A DNA stretch of 64,000 nucleotides from assembly GCA_945788625.1 (NCBI GenBank), contig CALZMQ010000033.1, positions 20,163 to 84,162 of the forward strand, written 5' to 3'. Every line of letters begins with the position of its first letter. The stretch's first letter is position 1. A model generated the notes under the pieces. It saw only the letters and a program-made list of their open reading frames with translations. It was not told where the DNA came from and did no database searches. A program made the position numbers and the translations under genes. Shown here piece after piece: positions 8,924 through 18,163 of the stretch. Origin of the DNA: an uncultured Woeseiaceae bacterium. GTDB taxonomy: Bacteria > Pseudomonadota > Gammaproteobacteria > Steroidobacterales > Woeseiaceae.

Positions 8924-10000
8924 CTATAGCGAACCGAGTTCCTCGGCCGAGCGACCCGCGATGCCGAGCGTGCCCGGTGTGCGTAGTGCTTCTTCGCGGT
9001 AGTCGCGTGCCATGACGATCGAGGCCACCTTGATCACGGCATCCATGCCCGGTGTCTCGACGCCAAGCTGGCGGCCGAGGCCGGACATGAACACCAGGCC
9101 GTAACCGACGTCCTCATGCAGGTAGCGGTGATCGAGCTGTGGCTGTGCGCCTATCCCCAGGAACCCCGGCGCTTTGCGATAGCCGGAACCATAGTTGTCT
9201 TCGAGCATGTAACCCTGGCGCATGCCCATCTCGGGGTCCGACAGAATCGTGATACCGAGTTTGGCGCCGATGGCGATACGTTCCTCGTCCAGCGCTTCGA
9301 TCAATCGCCCGACCGAATCACTGACGCCTTCTTCGTAGAACAGGAAATCGCCGCCCGTCATCTCGATGCGTGCCGCATTACTGAGTGTGACCGCCGGGTG
9401 AATGATCGGATTGGCATTCTGCAGGCTCGTCTGCAAAACACTCTTCGCAGGCTCCATGCTCGGATAGACGTCAGCGATTAGCTGCAGGATTTCCTGCGTA
9501 CGCTTGTTCGGCAGGGCGGCCAGCAGGTTGCCGGCCTTGAGTTTGAGAAAGACACGAACCTTGCCCGGCTCCGTCAGGCGAACCGCGTAATGCAACGTCG
9601 ATGTCTCGGCCACACGGATGGCGTCGTCATCGACGTCCAGTCCGGCGGCCCGCTTGAACGCCAATGCACCGCCGCAGGAGCCTGGCGTTACGATGACGGT
9701 TTGTCCTTCCCGCAGCTTGCCGGCCACGGCCTCTCCGAAGGGCGTGGTGCTGTACGCGGGCCCCACCACGTAAATCAGTTCGGCATCCTGCAGCGTGTCA
9801 TCGATGTCGTGGCCTGAGTAGGCGATGTCACCGAAACCGGCGATATCGCCTTCTGCCTCGATACCGCCCCGGCTAGCTATTGCCGCAATGTTGTCGGGGA
9901 ATTGCGGGAAATCGAACAAGCGAACCTCATGTCCGTGCGCCGCGCAGTCGAATGCGACTGCCGTGCCGCCGGCCCCGGCGCCCAATACGGTGATCCTCAT
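8924..10000 (-). CDS. NAD/NADP octopine/nopaline dehydrogenase family protein
   Basis: 358 residues. N-terminal Rossmann domain with GAGAGGTAVAF (7-17) and an acidic residue after the second strand suggesting NAD binding; C-terminal helical domain of the octopine dehydrogenase family with NPIIHPAVTL, which holds the conserved His. Family members reductively join an amino acid to a keto acid or run the reverse reaction; the substrate here is not inferable. Upstream lies a 281-nt divergent gap shared with the large beta-helix gene. Confidence 0.85.
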   Translation of the reverse strand: MRITVLGAGAGGTAVAFDCAAHGHEVRLFDFPQFPDNIAAIASRGGIEAEGDIAGFGDIAYSGHDIDDTLQDAELIYVVGPAYSTTPFGEAVAGKLREGQTVIVTPGSCGGALAFKRAAGLDVDDDAIRVAETSTLHYAVRLTEPGKVRVFLKLKAGNLLAALPNKRTQEILQLIADVYPSMEPAKSVLQTSLQNANPIIHPAVTLSNAARIEMTGGDFLFYEEGVSDSVGRLIEALDEERIAIGAKLGITILSDPEMGMRQGYMLEDNYGSGYRKAPGFLGIGAQPQLDHRYLHEDVGYGLVFMSGLGRQLGVETPGMDAVIKVASIVMARDYREEALRTPGTLGIAGRSAEELGSL

Positions 10001-10281
10001 TGCTTGTCTCCCGGTATGCGTGGCAACTCGATAGAGCGTGCATGATAGCGAGGTGATTCAGTCCTGTAATTCAGTATTGTCCACTAGTTGCCGCTCTCGC
10101 GCGCAAACCGCTCGATTCAAGCGAGGTTGTTCGATATTCTTGATAACGCACAGTGTTTCTGCCGATCGGGCACGAACGAGGCGCGCCATTGTGCTTTGTC
10201 ACTTGGCTGCGCGCCGTAATCGACACGGCACTACGTCATTCCGAAGTCGTGTTAGCAACAAAGATAACGGAGTCATTGCCT
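10001..10281. other. Divergent intergenic region
   Basis: About 280 nt between the octopine-dehydrogenase-like gene and the beta-helix gene. An in-frame upstream ATG at 10153 would extend the latter into this gap, but no ribosome-binding site supports it. No RNA gene or repeat seen. Confidence 0.4.
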
Positions 10282-13200
10282 ATGGAACTGACCTCGACTG
10301 AGTCCGCATTCGTGGAATGCGTGGTCGAGGGCAAGATCTTCGATGCGGCGAAATTTGTCGACGAGCCGGGTTTCGATCGTGAGATTCGTGCAGAGGTCTT
10401 GCGGTCATTGCTGCTCGGTTGTAATCGAGGCCGGGACGCGAATGGCGATGAGACGGCGCACTCGCGAAGGCTGACGGGCTATGGTATTCGCGTCTGTAAT
10501 GCCGTGATTGCCGGTCGGCTCAACCTGTCCGGACTGGGAACCGGGGAGGACTGTGGACTGCCGCCAATTCACCTGCTCGATACGCGACTCATCGGCGGTC
10601 TGGATGCTTGCGGTGCGTCGATTGCAGAGCTGCGGCTGGATGGGTGCGAGTACGCCGCCGTAATCAACGCAGGGGTCGACGACGCAGCAGTTGATCCAGT
10701 CCATCTCGATAGCGCAAGGATTGAGGGCGCACTGACCTTGTCGAGGTTGCGGGCGGAGGAATCTGGCAGACCTTGCTGGGTTTCAGCCAGGGATATTACC
10801 GTCGACGGCCCCGTCAAAATCAATAATGCGAAACTCTATCGCCCGGCACGCGAAAAACGCCCGAGATCAAAGCTGCTCCGATTCGCACTGGACCTCGTCG
10901 GCGCCAACATCGGTCGTGATTTCTCGTCGCTTTGCGGCCTCGAATGCGATGGTGGCATCGGTCTTGTGAGGGCACGCGTTGGTGGCGATGCCTGGTTGCT
11001 CGGCGCAAACGTGAGCGGCGGCGAGGGCAGCGCCGTCAACGCGCAAGGATTGTCCCTGGCCGGTGGACTGATTATCCGGCCCGTCAACGATACAACCGAT
11101 GATCCGGTTAACGAATCCACTCTGGCAGGCGATCTGAGGCTTTACGGCGCAGATATTCGGGGCGGCATCTATCTCGCCGGCACGACGATTCTCGCCCACC
11201 CCTATGCAGATACCCCCGGTATATCGTCGGTGTCCGTAAACTTGGCTGCCGCCAAAGTCGGATTGCGAGTCGATGCGAGCCTATGGAACGACGAGCGTGG
11301 TGAAATTCGCCAATTCAATTGTCTGGGTGCATTTGAAATGCGGAATGCGGTGGTAGATGGCGACGTCGCGATTCAGGGTGCTGACATCGGCAGCACCACA
11401 AATGACACTGGTGCCGAACTCAGCATTATCGCCAATAATATTCAGGTCACGGGCAGTTTGAACATCACTGCAGCATCGTCCGAGGGGCAGATTTTTCGAA
11501 CGTCCACCGAAGGTGCAATATTACTCAACAGTGCGTCGATCGGTCACGATGTAAATATATCTCGCGTGATCGTTGGAACTGAGGCGTCATCTCTGTTTCT
11601 GTGTAAGCGCATGCACGTTGGTGGCTCTCTCGCCGTCCAGGATCTGAAAGTGACGGACGGTTTGAGTTTCGCCGACGCGAGCATTGATGGTTCCGCGCAC
11701 ATTGCTGCACATCGACCTACCCGGGAGTCACTCTCGAAGCCGAGTTTTATTGACGTGAGTGTCGCCGGTATTCGCGTTGGGCGCACGGCGTACCTGGCGG
11801 CGGATTGTGCGGCGCTGGATTTTTTCATGGCCAACATTGGTGGCGCAACCGCCATTGAAGCCGTGGTAACAGGGAATGCATCGCTAGCGATGACACAGAT
11901 CGCCGGGGACCTGAGCCTCCGAAAATTTCACTTTCAGAAGCCGGCCGACGCGAGAACAAATACACACCGACATACGCTTCTCGCTAAAGACGTAAAGGTC
12001 TCGGGGAACCTGCAGATAGCGATTCCAACGACTGACCACCTGGCTGACCTGGCGGTCACTGACGCATGGAGTTGCGAGCTTGGTTGTTACCCTGGAATTC
12101 GTTATTTCGAAGCAGAGGTACGTCGGGCAGACGGTACCTGGTACGCGAGCTTTCTTCAGTCATTGAACACGGACGCTGAGTACGACGGCGTCTACATTTG
12201 CAACGGTCGATCGTCGATTTTTCATCAGCTGAACGAAAGCCGTTTGCTCGATATCACGACGGAAGACAATGCAAAAGAGTACCTGCGACTATTCTGCGCA
12301 TCGACCTGGGCTGATGAGGGTGCGTTTGTTATTGCCGAACAAGCGCGTGGTTTGCCACTTGACCGAATCGATCTGACGGAGCATCCACAGTCCGCTGATT
12401 TCGACCCGGATCGAATCGTCCCGATCGAGGTTCTTGCGGCCGACACGCCGGTAACGGACTCGGATGGAGACAAGCGCAAGCAACCGAAAAACGAAGAGTA
12501 TCTGATGCGTGCGTTCGTACGTTATGCCAACGGTTTGTTCGAGGCGTACTTTTCGTTGCGTGTCGACGGTACTATCGAGATGATCAAGAATGATCTCAAG
12601 TTACTGTTTTCCGAGGAAATCAAGCCTGAATTCAGGCCGCCACTACGCAAGCGCAGTGACTATTTCACCCGGGAGTCATACTTCGTGACGGATCGCTGCG
12701 ATGGCTTGCAGCAACTTGCGAAAAAGGATTTGGCTGATATTCGCAGTGATATGGAGGCGCTGATCACAATCGAACTGCAGCCGCACAATTTTCGTAATGC
12801 GGATATCGATCTTCGCGACGCCGCGGTGAGCGGATTGAACGATGACGATGGCGCCGGCTGGGGTACTGATGTCACGCTGAAGTTGCTCAACTTTCGCTAC
12901 GAGCGTTTCAGTGTGGGAGAAAGCCCGGCCGATGACCCACCGACTCTGCAAAGGCGTATGCAGCGCCGGGCGATGATATGGCTGGCGCGATTGATTCAGA
13001 TGGTGTCATCCGGCTTGTCCGGTATGCGCCTGAAATCAATGGCGACCGGTTTGCGGCAGAGCCGTTTTGCGCTTGCGCCTCCACCGTTCAAGTCCCGGGC
13101 ATTGCGCAGTCGAATTCAGCGCCGCCTTGACTGGCTGGAACTTCAGTTCCCGAAGTACGGTAAGAAAACCCTGCGGCGCCGCTGGCACAACACGGTAACC

Positions 13201-13863
13201 AGGCTGCTGCCCTCGAAGCGACGCCGAGTGCCACGCCGTTTTGTCAGTCATCTGTTCGAACCTCAGCCTTATTCACAGGCTGCCGCGGTCTTCCGGCGCG
13301 AAGGCGCAAGCGAGCTTGCGCGCGAAATAGACTATGTGAAGCGGCGCATGACCGGCAGGAAATACGCAAAGTACACTGGTGTGCGACGGCCAATCGCCTT
13401 GTTCGCGCACTTCTTGTACGGCATAAGCTCGAATTTCGGTTTGTCTCCGATTCGCACGCTGGCCTGGATACTGGCGGCCATTATCGTCGGTGGATTCACC
13501 ACCAATGTCGCCAATCATAAAGGCCTGCTCATCAGCGCTTCTTCGGCGGAGGCGCGGTTGTGCGGAAAGGACATAGAACCGTTGCTATACGCAACAGACG
13601 TTTTCATACCGCTGATCGACCTGAAGCAGGAATCGAGATGTGTGTTGCGCACTGTATCGAACTCGAGACCGGCAGTTGTCGATAGTCGCCTCGCCAGCAG
13701 TTCGAGCCGAATAGACCAATGGACAATGTTTGTTGCTGACGCCCTCTCCGAGGACCTGCAGACCTGGTATTGGATACGCTTCGTGTACACGGTCCTGGGC
13801 TGGGTAATGATTTCATTATTTATTTATACACTGACGCACAAGCTGCGCTCTCAAGACACATAG
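10282..13863 (+). CDS. Large beta-helix protein with C-terminal membrane pair
   Basis: 1193 residues from the ATG at 10282, chosen because GGAG lies 9 nt upstream. Residues ~1-60 are a helical domain. About 60-630 hold many 20-24-residue strands of the kind GRLNLSG / GDLRLYGADIRGG / GSLNITA, which predict a right-handed beta-helix. About 640-900 is a different globular insertion. A very Arg-rich segment (about 930-1040) precedes two C-terminal TM regions (about 1085-1105 and 1160-1180) separated by a loop containing LYATDVFIPLIDLKQES. N- and C-terminal landmarks resemble actinobacterial proteins named 'membrane-associated oxidoreductase', a name without biochemical support that I know of. Function unknown. 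Confidence 0.85.
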   Translation: MELTSTESAFVECVVEGKIFDAAKFVDEPGFDREIRAEVLRSLLLGCNRGRDANGDETAHSRRLTGYGIRVCNAVIAGRLNLSGLGTGEDCGLPPIHLLDTRLIGGLDACGASIAELRLDGCEYAAVINAGVDDAAVDPVHLDSARIEGALTLSRLRAEESGRPCWVSARDITVDGPVKINNAKLYRPAREKRPRSKLLRFALDLVGANIGRDFSSLCGLECDGGIGLVRARVGGDAWLLGANVSGGEGSAVNAQGLSLAGGLIIRPVNDTTDDPVNESTLAGDLRLYGADIRGGIYLAGTTILAHPYADTPGISSVSVNLAAAKVGLRVDASLWNDERGEIRQFNCLGAFEMRNAVVDGDVAIQGADIGSTTNDTGAELSIIANNIQVTGSLNITAASSEGQIFRTSTEGAILLNSASIGHDVNISRVIVGTEASSLFLCKRMHVGGSLAVQDLKVTDGLSFADASIDGSAHIAAHRPTRESLSKPSFIDVSVAGIRVGRTAYLAADCAALDFFMANIGGATAIEAVVTGNASLAMTQIAGDLSLRKFHFQKPADARTNTHRHTLLAKDVKVSGNLQIAIPTTDHLADLAVTDAWSCELGCYPGIRYFEAEVRRADGTWYASFLQSLNTDAEYDGVYICNGRSSIFHQLNESRLLDITTEDNAKEYLRLFCASTWADEGAFVIAEQARGLPLDRIDLTEHPQSADFDPDRIVPIEVLAADTPVTDSDGDKRKQPKNEEYLMRAFVRYANGLFEAYFSLRVDGTIEMIKNDLKLLFSEEIKPEFRPPLRKRSDYFTRESYFVTDRCDGLQQLAKKDLADIRSDMEALITIELQPHNFRNADIDLRDAAVSGLNDDDGAGWGTDVTLKLLNFRYERFSVGESPADDPPTLQRRMQRRAMIWLARLIQMVSSGLSGMRLKSMATGLRQSRFALAPPPFKSRALRSRIQRRLDWLELQFPKYGKKTLRRRWHNTVTRLLPSKRRRVPRRFVSHLFEPQPYSQAAAVFRREGASELAREIDYVKRRMTGRKYAKYTGVRRPIALFAHFLYGISSNFGLSPIRTLAWILAAIIVGGFTTNVANHKGLLISASSAEARLCGKDIEPLLYATDVFIPLIDLKQESRCVLRTVSNSRPAVVDSRLASSSSRIDQWTMFVADALSEDLQTWYWIRFVYTVLGWVMISLFIYTLTHKLRSQDT

Positions 13864-13942
13864 TTGTGAGGGCAACACAGCTAGTCTTCTCTTTCACGCT
13901 AATCGAACGCGTGCGCGCGTCGAATTACCAGGGTGCGAATTC

Positions 13943-14773
13943 ATGATCGCTTCACTCGCCGTTATCGCGGTGGCCGCCGTCGCGGTGGCCGCGCCGGAGC
14001 CCCGCCAGGCCGACATCGCCTGGGTCGCCGAAGGCGAATTCTGCGAGCCTGAAACCGTGTTGCCGCTACCGGACGATACGCTGCTCGTATCGAATGTCTG
14101 CGACTTCCGTGAAACGGGCAATGGCTTCCTCACGTTGTTGAGTGCAGACGGCCGGGTGCTGGACTGGCGCGTCGTCGAGGGTCTCGATGCGCCGTTGGGC
14201 ATGGCGATGCGCGACGATCGGTTGCACGTTGTCGACAACAACCAGGTCAAGATATTCCGCTGGCCCGGCTACGAGCTGCTGGAGACCATCGCACTGGACA
14301 CGACTGTTGCCAATGACGTCGCCGTCGCCGCCGATGGCACGATGTACGTCACCGATACCGCCCGCCACCAGGTCGTCAAACGCACAATGGAGGGGACGCA
14401 ATCCCTGCTATCTGGCCAGTTCAATGGCGCCAATGGAATCGAATTCGACGGCGACGCGCTGTACGTCGGCGGCGAGCGCCTGTGGCGTGTCGACCTCGAC
14501 GACGGTTCCGTCACGACGATCGGGCCCGAATGGCTGACGGATATCGACGGCATCGAAATCGAGGACGACGGCACATTGCAGATTACACCGGTCGCCGGAC
14601 CACTGGTGCGTTATCGCAGCGATGAAGATGCGGAAATCTTGGGGGGCGAGGGCGTCAGCAGCGCAAATCACGGCTACTCAGCCAGCCTGGGCCTCGCGCT
14701 GATCCCGACCGGCTTCGACAACACGGTGATCGCGATTCGGCTGCCGGTCAAAGTGTCCCCTTGCGCGCGTTGA
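13943..14773 (+). CDS. Exported SMP-30/NHL-like beta-propeller protein
   Basis: 276 residues. A short Ala/Val-rich signal peptide (about 1-18) precedes repeated propeller blades with landmarks such as GLDAPLGMAM, VANDVAVAADGTMYVTDT and GANGIEFDGDALYV, as in SMP-30/gluconolactonase/LRE-like proteins. The Asp-rich blade loops could bind Ca2+. Predicted periplasmic; could be a lactonase or a simple binding protein. Its upstream gap of 79 nt after the beta-helix gene may carry a promoter. Confidence 0.8.
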   Translation: MIASLAVIAVAAVAVAAPEPRQADIAWVAEGEFCEPETVLPLPDDTLLVSNVCDFRETGNGFLTLLSADGRVLDWRVVEGLDAPLGMAMRDDRLHVVDNNQVKIFRWPGYELLETIALDTTVANDVAVAADGTMYVTDTARHQVVKRTMEGTQSLLSGQFNGANGIEFDGDALYVGGERLWRVDLDDGSVTTIGPEWLTDIDGIEIEDDGTLQITPVAGPLVRYRSDEDAEILGGEGVSSANHGYSASLGLALIPTGFDNTVIAIRLPVKVSPCAR

Positions 14774-14862
14774 AACCGTGAGTACAGACTGGGCCGCGTT
14801 GTTGACGGTCGAGTAGCCGGCGACCGCAATCGTCTTCGTTGCGGTGTTAGAATCCACTGTCC

Positions 14863-15696
14863 ATGAAGTTTCCCCAAAAAAGAACGATTCTGTTCGTGCC
14901 GCTCGCCCTGTTTGCGGTGGTGTACGTTTATGGGGCGATCTCGCTGGCGTTACGAGACGACTCGATTGCAGTTTTCGAACAACCGGCAGCCGGGTACGAG
15001 ACGATAGCTATCTTCGGCGCCAGCGGCACCGCGGGCGACGGTATATTGAAAGCTGCCCTGGCGAATCCCGAGATCGGCAAGATTCATGTAATTACACGGC
15101 GCGCAACGCCTCGAATCGAGGAGGGCGTAGCTGCCGGGAAGGTACAGATGACGCTGCACATGGATTACCTCGACTACGCGGCGATTCATGAGCAAATAGC
15201 GGACGCCGATGCCGTTTACTGGGCGATCGGGATCAGCTCCGTCGGTGTCGACGAGCAGACCTACGGAATAATTCATGTCGACTTCCCGGCGCGTTTCGTG
15301 GCTGAGTGGACGAGCGTCAGCGACAAGCCCGACATTTCTTTCCATTACATCAGTTCCAGCGATATCTCGGAGGACTCGAGTGCGATGTGGGCACGTGAAA
15401 AAGTGCGGGCCGAGCGTACTTTGTTCGCGTTCGCTGAAGAAACGAACTTGCGAGTGATCGCATATCGTCCCGACTACATCGGGCCGACCCGGGAAGAAGC
15501 GCATATCGGGCAGGACATTTTGTACTGGTTCTTCGCGCCCCTTGGCGCCGCGGTGAAGGCCGAACAGATCGGCAAGGCGATGTTTGAGGTAACGGCACGA
15601 GGCAGCGAGTTCGAAAACGGCGACAAACTCGGAACCTGGAGCATTATTCGCTTCAGCGATGCTTATGACAGGCGCTTGACGAGCGCAAAGCGCTAG
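14863..15696 (+). CDS. Membrane-anchored NAD(P)-binding SDR-like protein
   Basis: 277 residues. An N-terminal hydrophobic helix (about 8-29) serves as anchor or uncleaved signal, then an atypical SDR Rossmann fold with FGASGTAGDGIL in the glycine-rich position and HYISSSD in place of the usual active-site strand. The catalytic YxxxK motif is not apparent, which places it nearer the NmrA/oxidoreductase-like NAD(P)-binding proteins. The ATG follows an A-rich stretch without a classical ribosome-binding site. Substrate unknown. Confidence 0.75.
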   Translation: MKFPQKRTILFVPLALFAVVYVYGAISLALRDDSIAVFEQPAAGYETIAIFGASGTAGDGILKAALANPEIGKIHVITRRATPRIEEGVAAGKVQMTLHMDYLDYAAIHEQIADADAVYWAIGISSVGVDEQTYGIIHVDFPARFVAEWTSVSDKPDISFHYISSSDISEDSSAMWAREKVRAERTLFAFAEETNLRVIAYRPDYIGPTREEAHIGQDILYWFFAPLGAAVKAEQIGKAMFEVTARGSEFENGDKLGTWSIIRFSDAYDRRLTSAKR

Positions 15697-15833
15697 CGAC
15701 CAGTCAAGCTGATCGATGGTCTGCAGCGCAGCCTTGCGAGCTGGTCAAATGCCGATCCAACTGAAGGTCCCCTGTTGGGGCAATGCGTCAAAGAGTCCGT
15801 GCAGTGCAGGTGTCCGCTCGGTATTGCCGTTCG

Positions 15834-16379
15834 TCAGTCGCTCGAACTCTCGAGATAGCGCACGATATCGAGCGATTCGGGCATCCACCTGTCTTCGCCG
15901 TCCGGGGAAGTGATCCGCAACACTGGCACCGTGGCGCGCCCGCGGGCCGCTACGAGTTCGTCGCGGTAGGCGGGGTCCTCGAATATCTCTCGCCGCTCGA
16001 TGTCGAGCCCGAGGCGATCGATTGCCTTCGTCACACGTTTACAAAACGGACAACTGCGCGAGTAATAGAGTGCGAGCTTGTCCTCGGCCGGGGCTTCGCT
16101 ACGTGCGAACCGCTCGATGAAATGGTCTGCATAGAACCCGGGCCAGTCGGCGTCCGGGTCCAGCGCGGCCTGTTCGAAATCGGCGCTCATCAGGCAGTAG
16201 ACCAGCTGGCTCCTGGTGAACGGCGTCTCCAGCGATTCGCTGAGCGAGCTCTGCAAATGCCCGGCATACCAGATGGGCCAGTCCGGGTCGGCGCCGTCCG
16301 TCGCCGCAAAGGCCACGTGGTGGGCTCGCCCCGTCTCGAGGAATAGCTCGACAAGATGTTCTCGAAGTTCTGCGTTCAA
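15834..16379 (-). CDS. Glutaredoxin-domain protein with N-terminal helical domain
   Basis: 181 residues. Residues ~1-95 form a small helical domain with HHVAFAATDGADPDWPIWYA, which I recognise only as a conserved hypothetical block. Residues ~100-178 are a glutaredoxin/GST-N thioredoxin fold with a CPFC dithiol active site and TVPVL cis-Pro. Predicted cytoplasmic disulfide or glutathionylation chemistry. It starts 58 nt after the stop of the FMN glutamate-synthase-like gene on the same strand, so the two may be co-transcribed and share a redox partner relation. Confidence 0.82.
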   Translation of the reverse strand: MNAELREHLVELFLETGRAHHVAFAATDGADPDWPIWYAGHLQSSLSESLETPFTRSQLVYCLMSADFEQAALDPDADWPGFYADHFIERFARSEAPAEDKLALYYSRSCPFCKRVTKAIDRLGLDIERREIFEDPAYRDELVAARGRATVPVLRITSPDGEDRWMPESLDIVRYLESSSD

Positions 16380-16437
16380 AGTGCCTCTCCTTTGGTGTCG
16401 TTCAATGCCCGGCCAGGCTGCGCGAGGAAAAACTCAT

Positions 16438-17946
16438 TTACGCCGCTTCATACGCGCTCTGAACTTCCGGGTAGAGTTCATCGAGCGGCACCGAGCGCCC
16501 GTCTTCCTGGACGATGCGGCAATGGTAGCGTTTCAGTCGCCGCGGTTCGGGAACGCCGCATGAATGAGCGATGACGCCGATTTCCTTGCGCATCGTCTCG
16601 GAGTAACGACGCACACGCTCCGCCTTGTCCTCGGGTACGAGCCCGCGTTGCAGCTTCTTGTCGTGTGTCGTGATGCCGGTCGGGCAGGTGTTCTTGTTGC
16701 ACTGCAGCGCCTGTATGCAGCCGAGCGCAAACATGAAACCGCGCGCCGAGTTGATGAAGTCGGCGCCCAGGCAGAGCGCCCAGGCGGCTTCCGCCGGGTT
16801 GATCAGCTTGCCGCTCGCAACGACCTTGACGCGATCGCGCAATCCATACTCGGTGAGCTTGTCCACGACGAGCGGCAGACTTTCCTTGAGCGGTAAACCG
16901 ACGTTGTCCATCAGGCTCATCGGCGCCGCACCGGTGCCGCCATCGGAACTGTCGACAGTGATGAAGTCGGGCGCGCTCTCGATACCGCGTTCGCGGATTT
17001 CGGTGAACAGCTCGTCAAGCCAGCCGTAGGCGCCGATAACCGCCTTGAAGCCGGTGGGTAAGCCCGATACGTCGCGGATATGCGCGATCATGTCCAGAAG
17101 GTCACTGGCCGAGTCGATCTCCGGGTGCCGATTGGGGCTGATCGAGTCTGCGCCCGCGGAAATACCGCGAATCCCTGCGATCTCCTCGGTCACTTTCTCG
17201 CCGGGCAGTATGCCGCCCTTGCCGGGTTTCGCACCCTGGCTCAGCTTGAGCTCTATCATCTTCACGGTGTCGTGCGCAGCCACGGCGCGCAACTTGTCGT
17301 CATCGAGTTTCCCGTGCTCGTCGCGTACGCCGTACTTGGCCGTCCCGATCTGGAACACGATGTCGGCGCCACCCTCGAGGTGCCACGGTGACAGACCGCC
17401 TTCTCCCGTGTTCATCCAGTTGCCCGCCATGCGCGAGCCGTTCGACAAGGCCAGCACGGCCGGCTTCGAAATGGCGCCGTAACTCATGCCGGACAGATTG
17501 AAAACCGATTTTGCGTCGTAAGGCTCACGCGCATAGGGCCCGATCGTGACGGGCGCCGACGGTACCGCGTCCTCCTCGAGCGTCGGGTACGGGCAATTCA
17601 CGAATATCGGCGTGCCGCAGGGCGACAGGTTTAATGTCGAGCCGAACGCGATCGTGCTGTCGACGCCTTTCGACGCGCGGTACGCCCAGGAGCGTTGCGC
17701 ACGATTGAATGGCATCTCTTCGCGGTCGAGCGAGAAGAAATATTGCCGAAAGAACTCGCCAAGGTGCTCGAAGACGTAACGGAACCGGCCGACGACCGGA
17801 AAATTACGACGCACGGTTTGGGTTGTTTGCGTCTTGTCGACGATGTACATGACGATGATGACGAGAATGCCGGCGCCGACGACGAAAACGAACAGTACGG
17901 CAAGCACCTGCATCACGAACAGGGTGGTTTCGAGTGTTTCGCTCAT
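16438..17946 (-). CDS. FMN-binding glutamate synthase family protein
   Basis: 502 residues from the ATG at 17946; an in-frame ATG 30 codons upstream gives a Pro/Arg-rich extension unlike the family. An N-terminal TM helix (about 9-31) precedes a glutamate-synthase central TIM barrel. FMN-site and substrate landmarks are visible: SPNRHPEI, SSDGGTGAAP and the cysteine cluster CIQALQCNKNTCPTG, which binds a 3Fe-4S centre in true glutamate synthase. No amidotransferase domain is present, so it is a stand-alone oxidoreductase of unknown donor. The membrane anchor is a known variant of this family. Confidence 0.88.
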   Translation of the reverse strand: MSETLETTLFVMQVLAVLFVFVVGAGILVIIVMYIVDKTQTTQTVRRNFPVVGRFRYVFEHLGEFFRQYFFSLDREEMPFNRAQRSWAYRASKGVDSTIAFGSTLNLSPCGTPIFVNCPYPTLEEDAVPSAPVTIGPYAREPYDAKSVFNLSGMSYGAISKPAVLALSNGSRMAGNWMNTGEGGLSPWHLEGGADIVFQIGTAKYGVRDEHGKLDDDKLRAVAAHDTVKMIELKLSQGAKPGKGGILPGEKVTEEIAGIRGISAGADSISPNRHPEIDSASDLLDMIAHIRDVSGLPTGFKAVIGAYGWLDELFTEIRERGIESAPDFITVDSSDGGTGAAPMSLMDNVGLPLKESLPLVVDKLTEYGLRDRVKVVASGKLINPAEAAWALCLGADFINSARGFMFALGCIQALQCNKNTCPTGITTHDKKLQRGLVPEDKAERVRRYSETMRKEIGVIAHSCGVPEPRRLKRYHCRIVQEDGRSVPLDELYPEVQSAYEAA

Positions 17947-18095
17947 TGTCAGGTCCCAGTTAGAAGGTTGAGGGGGCTTCCATGCACAGGCCCGATCGGC
18001 CGGTGCTCCCGGGAACGTCTCCCGTATGCCGAGCATGGCCGGCGTTTATTTCTTGTGGTTCTGTAGACTGGACCGCAACATCGGCAAATTTATTT

Positions 18096-18117
18096 CAGGC
18101 GACGGAACTGGCGCCTG
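18096..18117 (-). terminator. Possible terminator after the TGS GTPase
   Basis: CAGGCG-10 nt-CGCCTG, a perfect 6-bp inverted repeat about 47 nt past the GTPase stop on the minus strand. It is followed there by an A/T-rich AAATAAATTT stretch rather than a clean T-run, so it is only a weak candidate. Confidence 0.3.
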
Positions 18118-18163
18118 TGCTTTTGCGTTGATGCAATCCGGGCATCCCGGCGCCTGATTGCCT

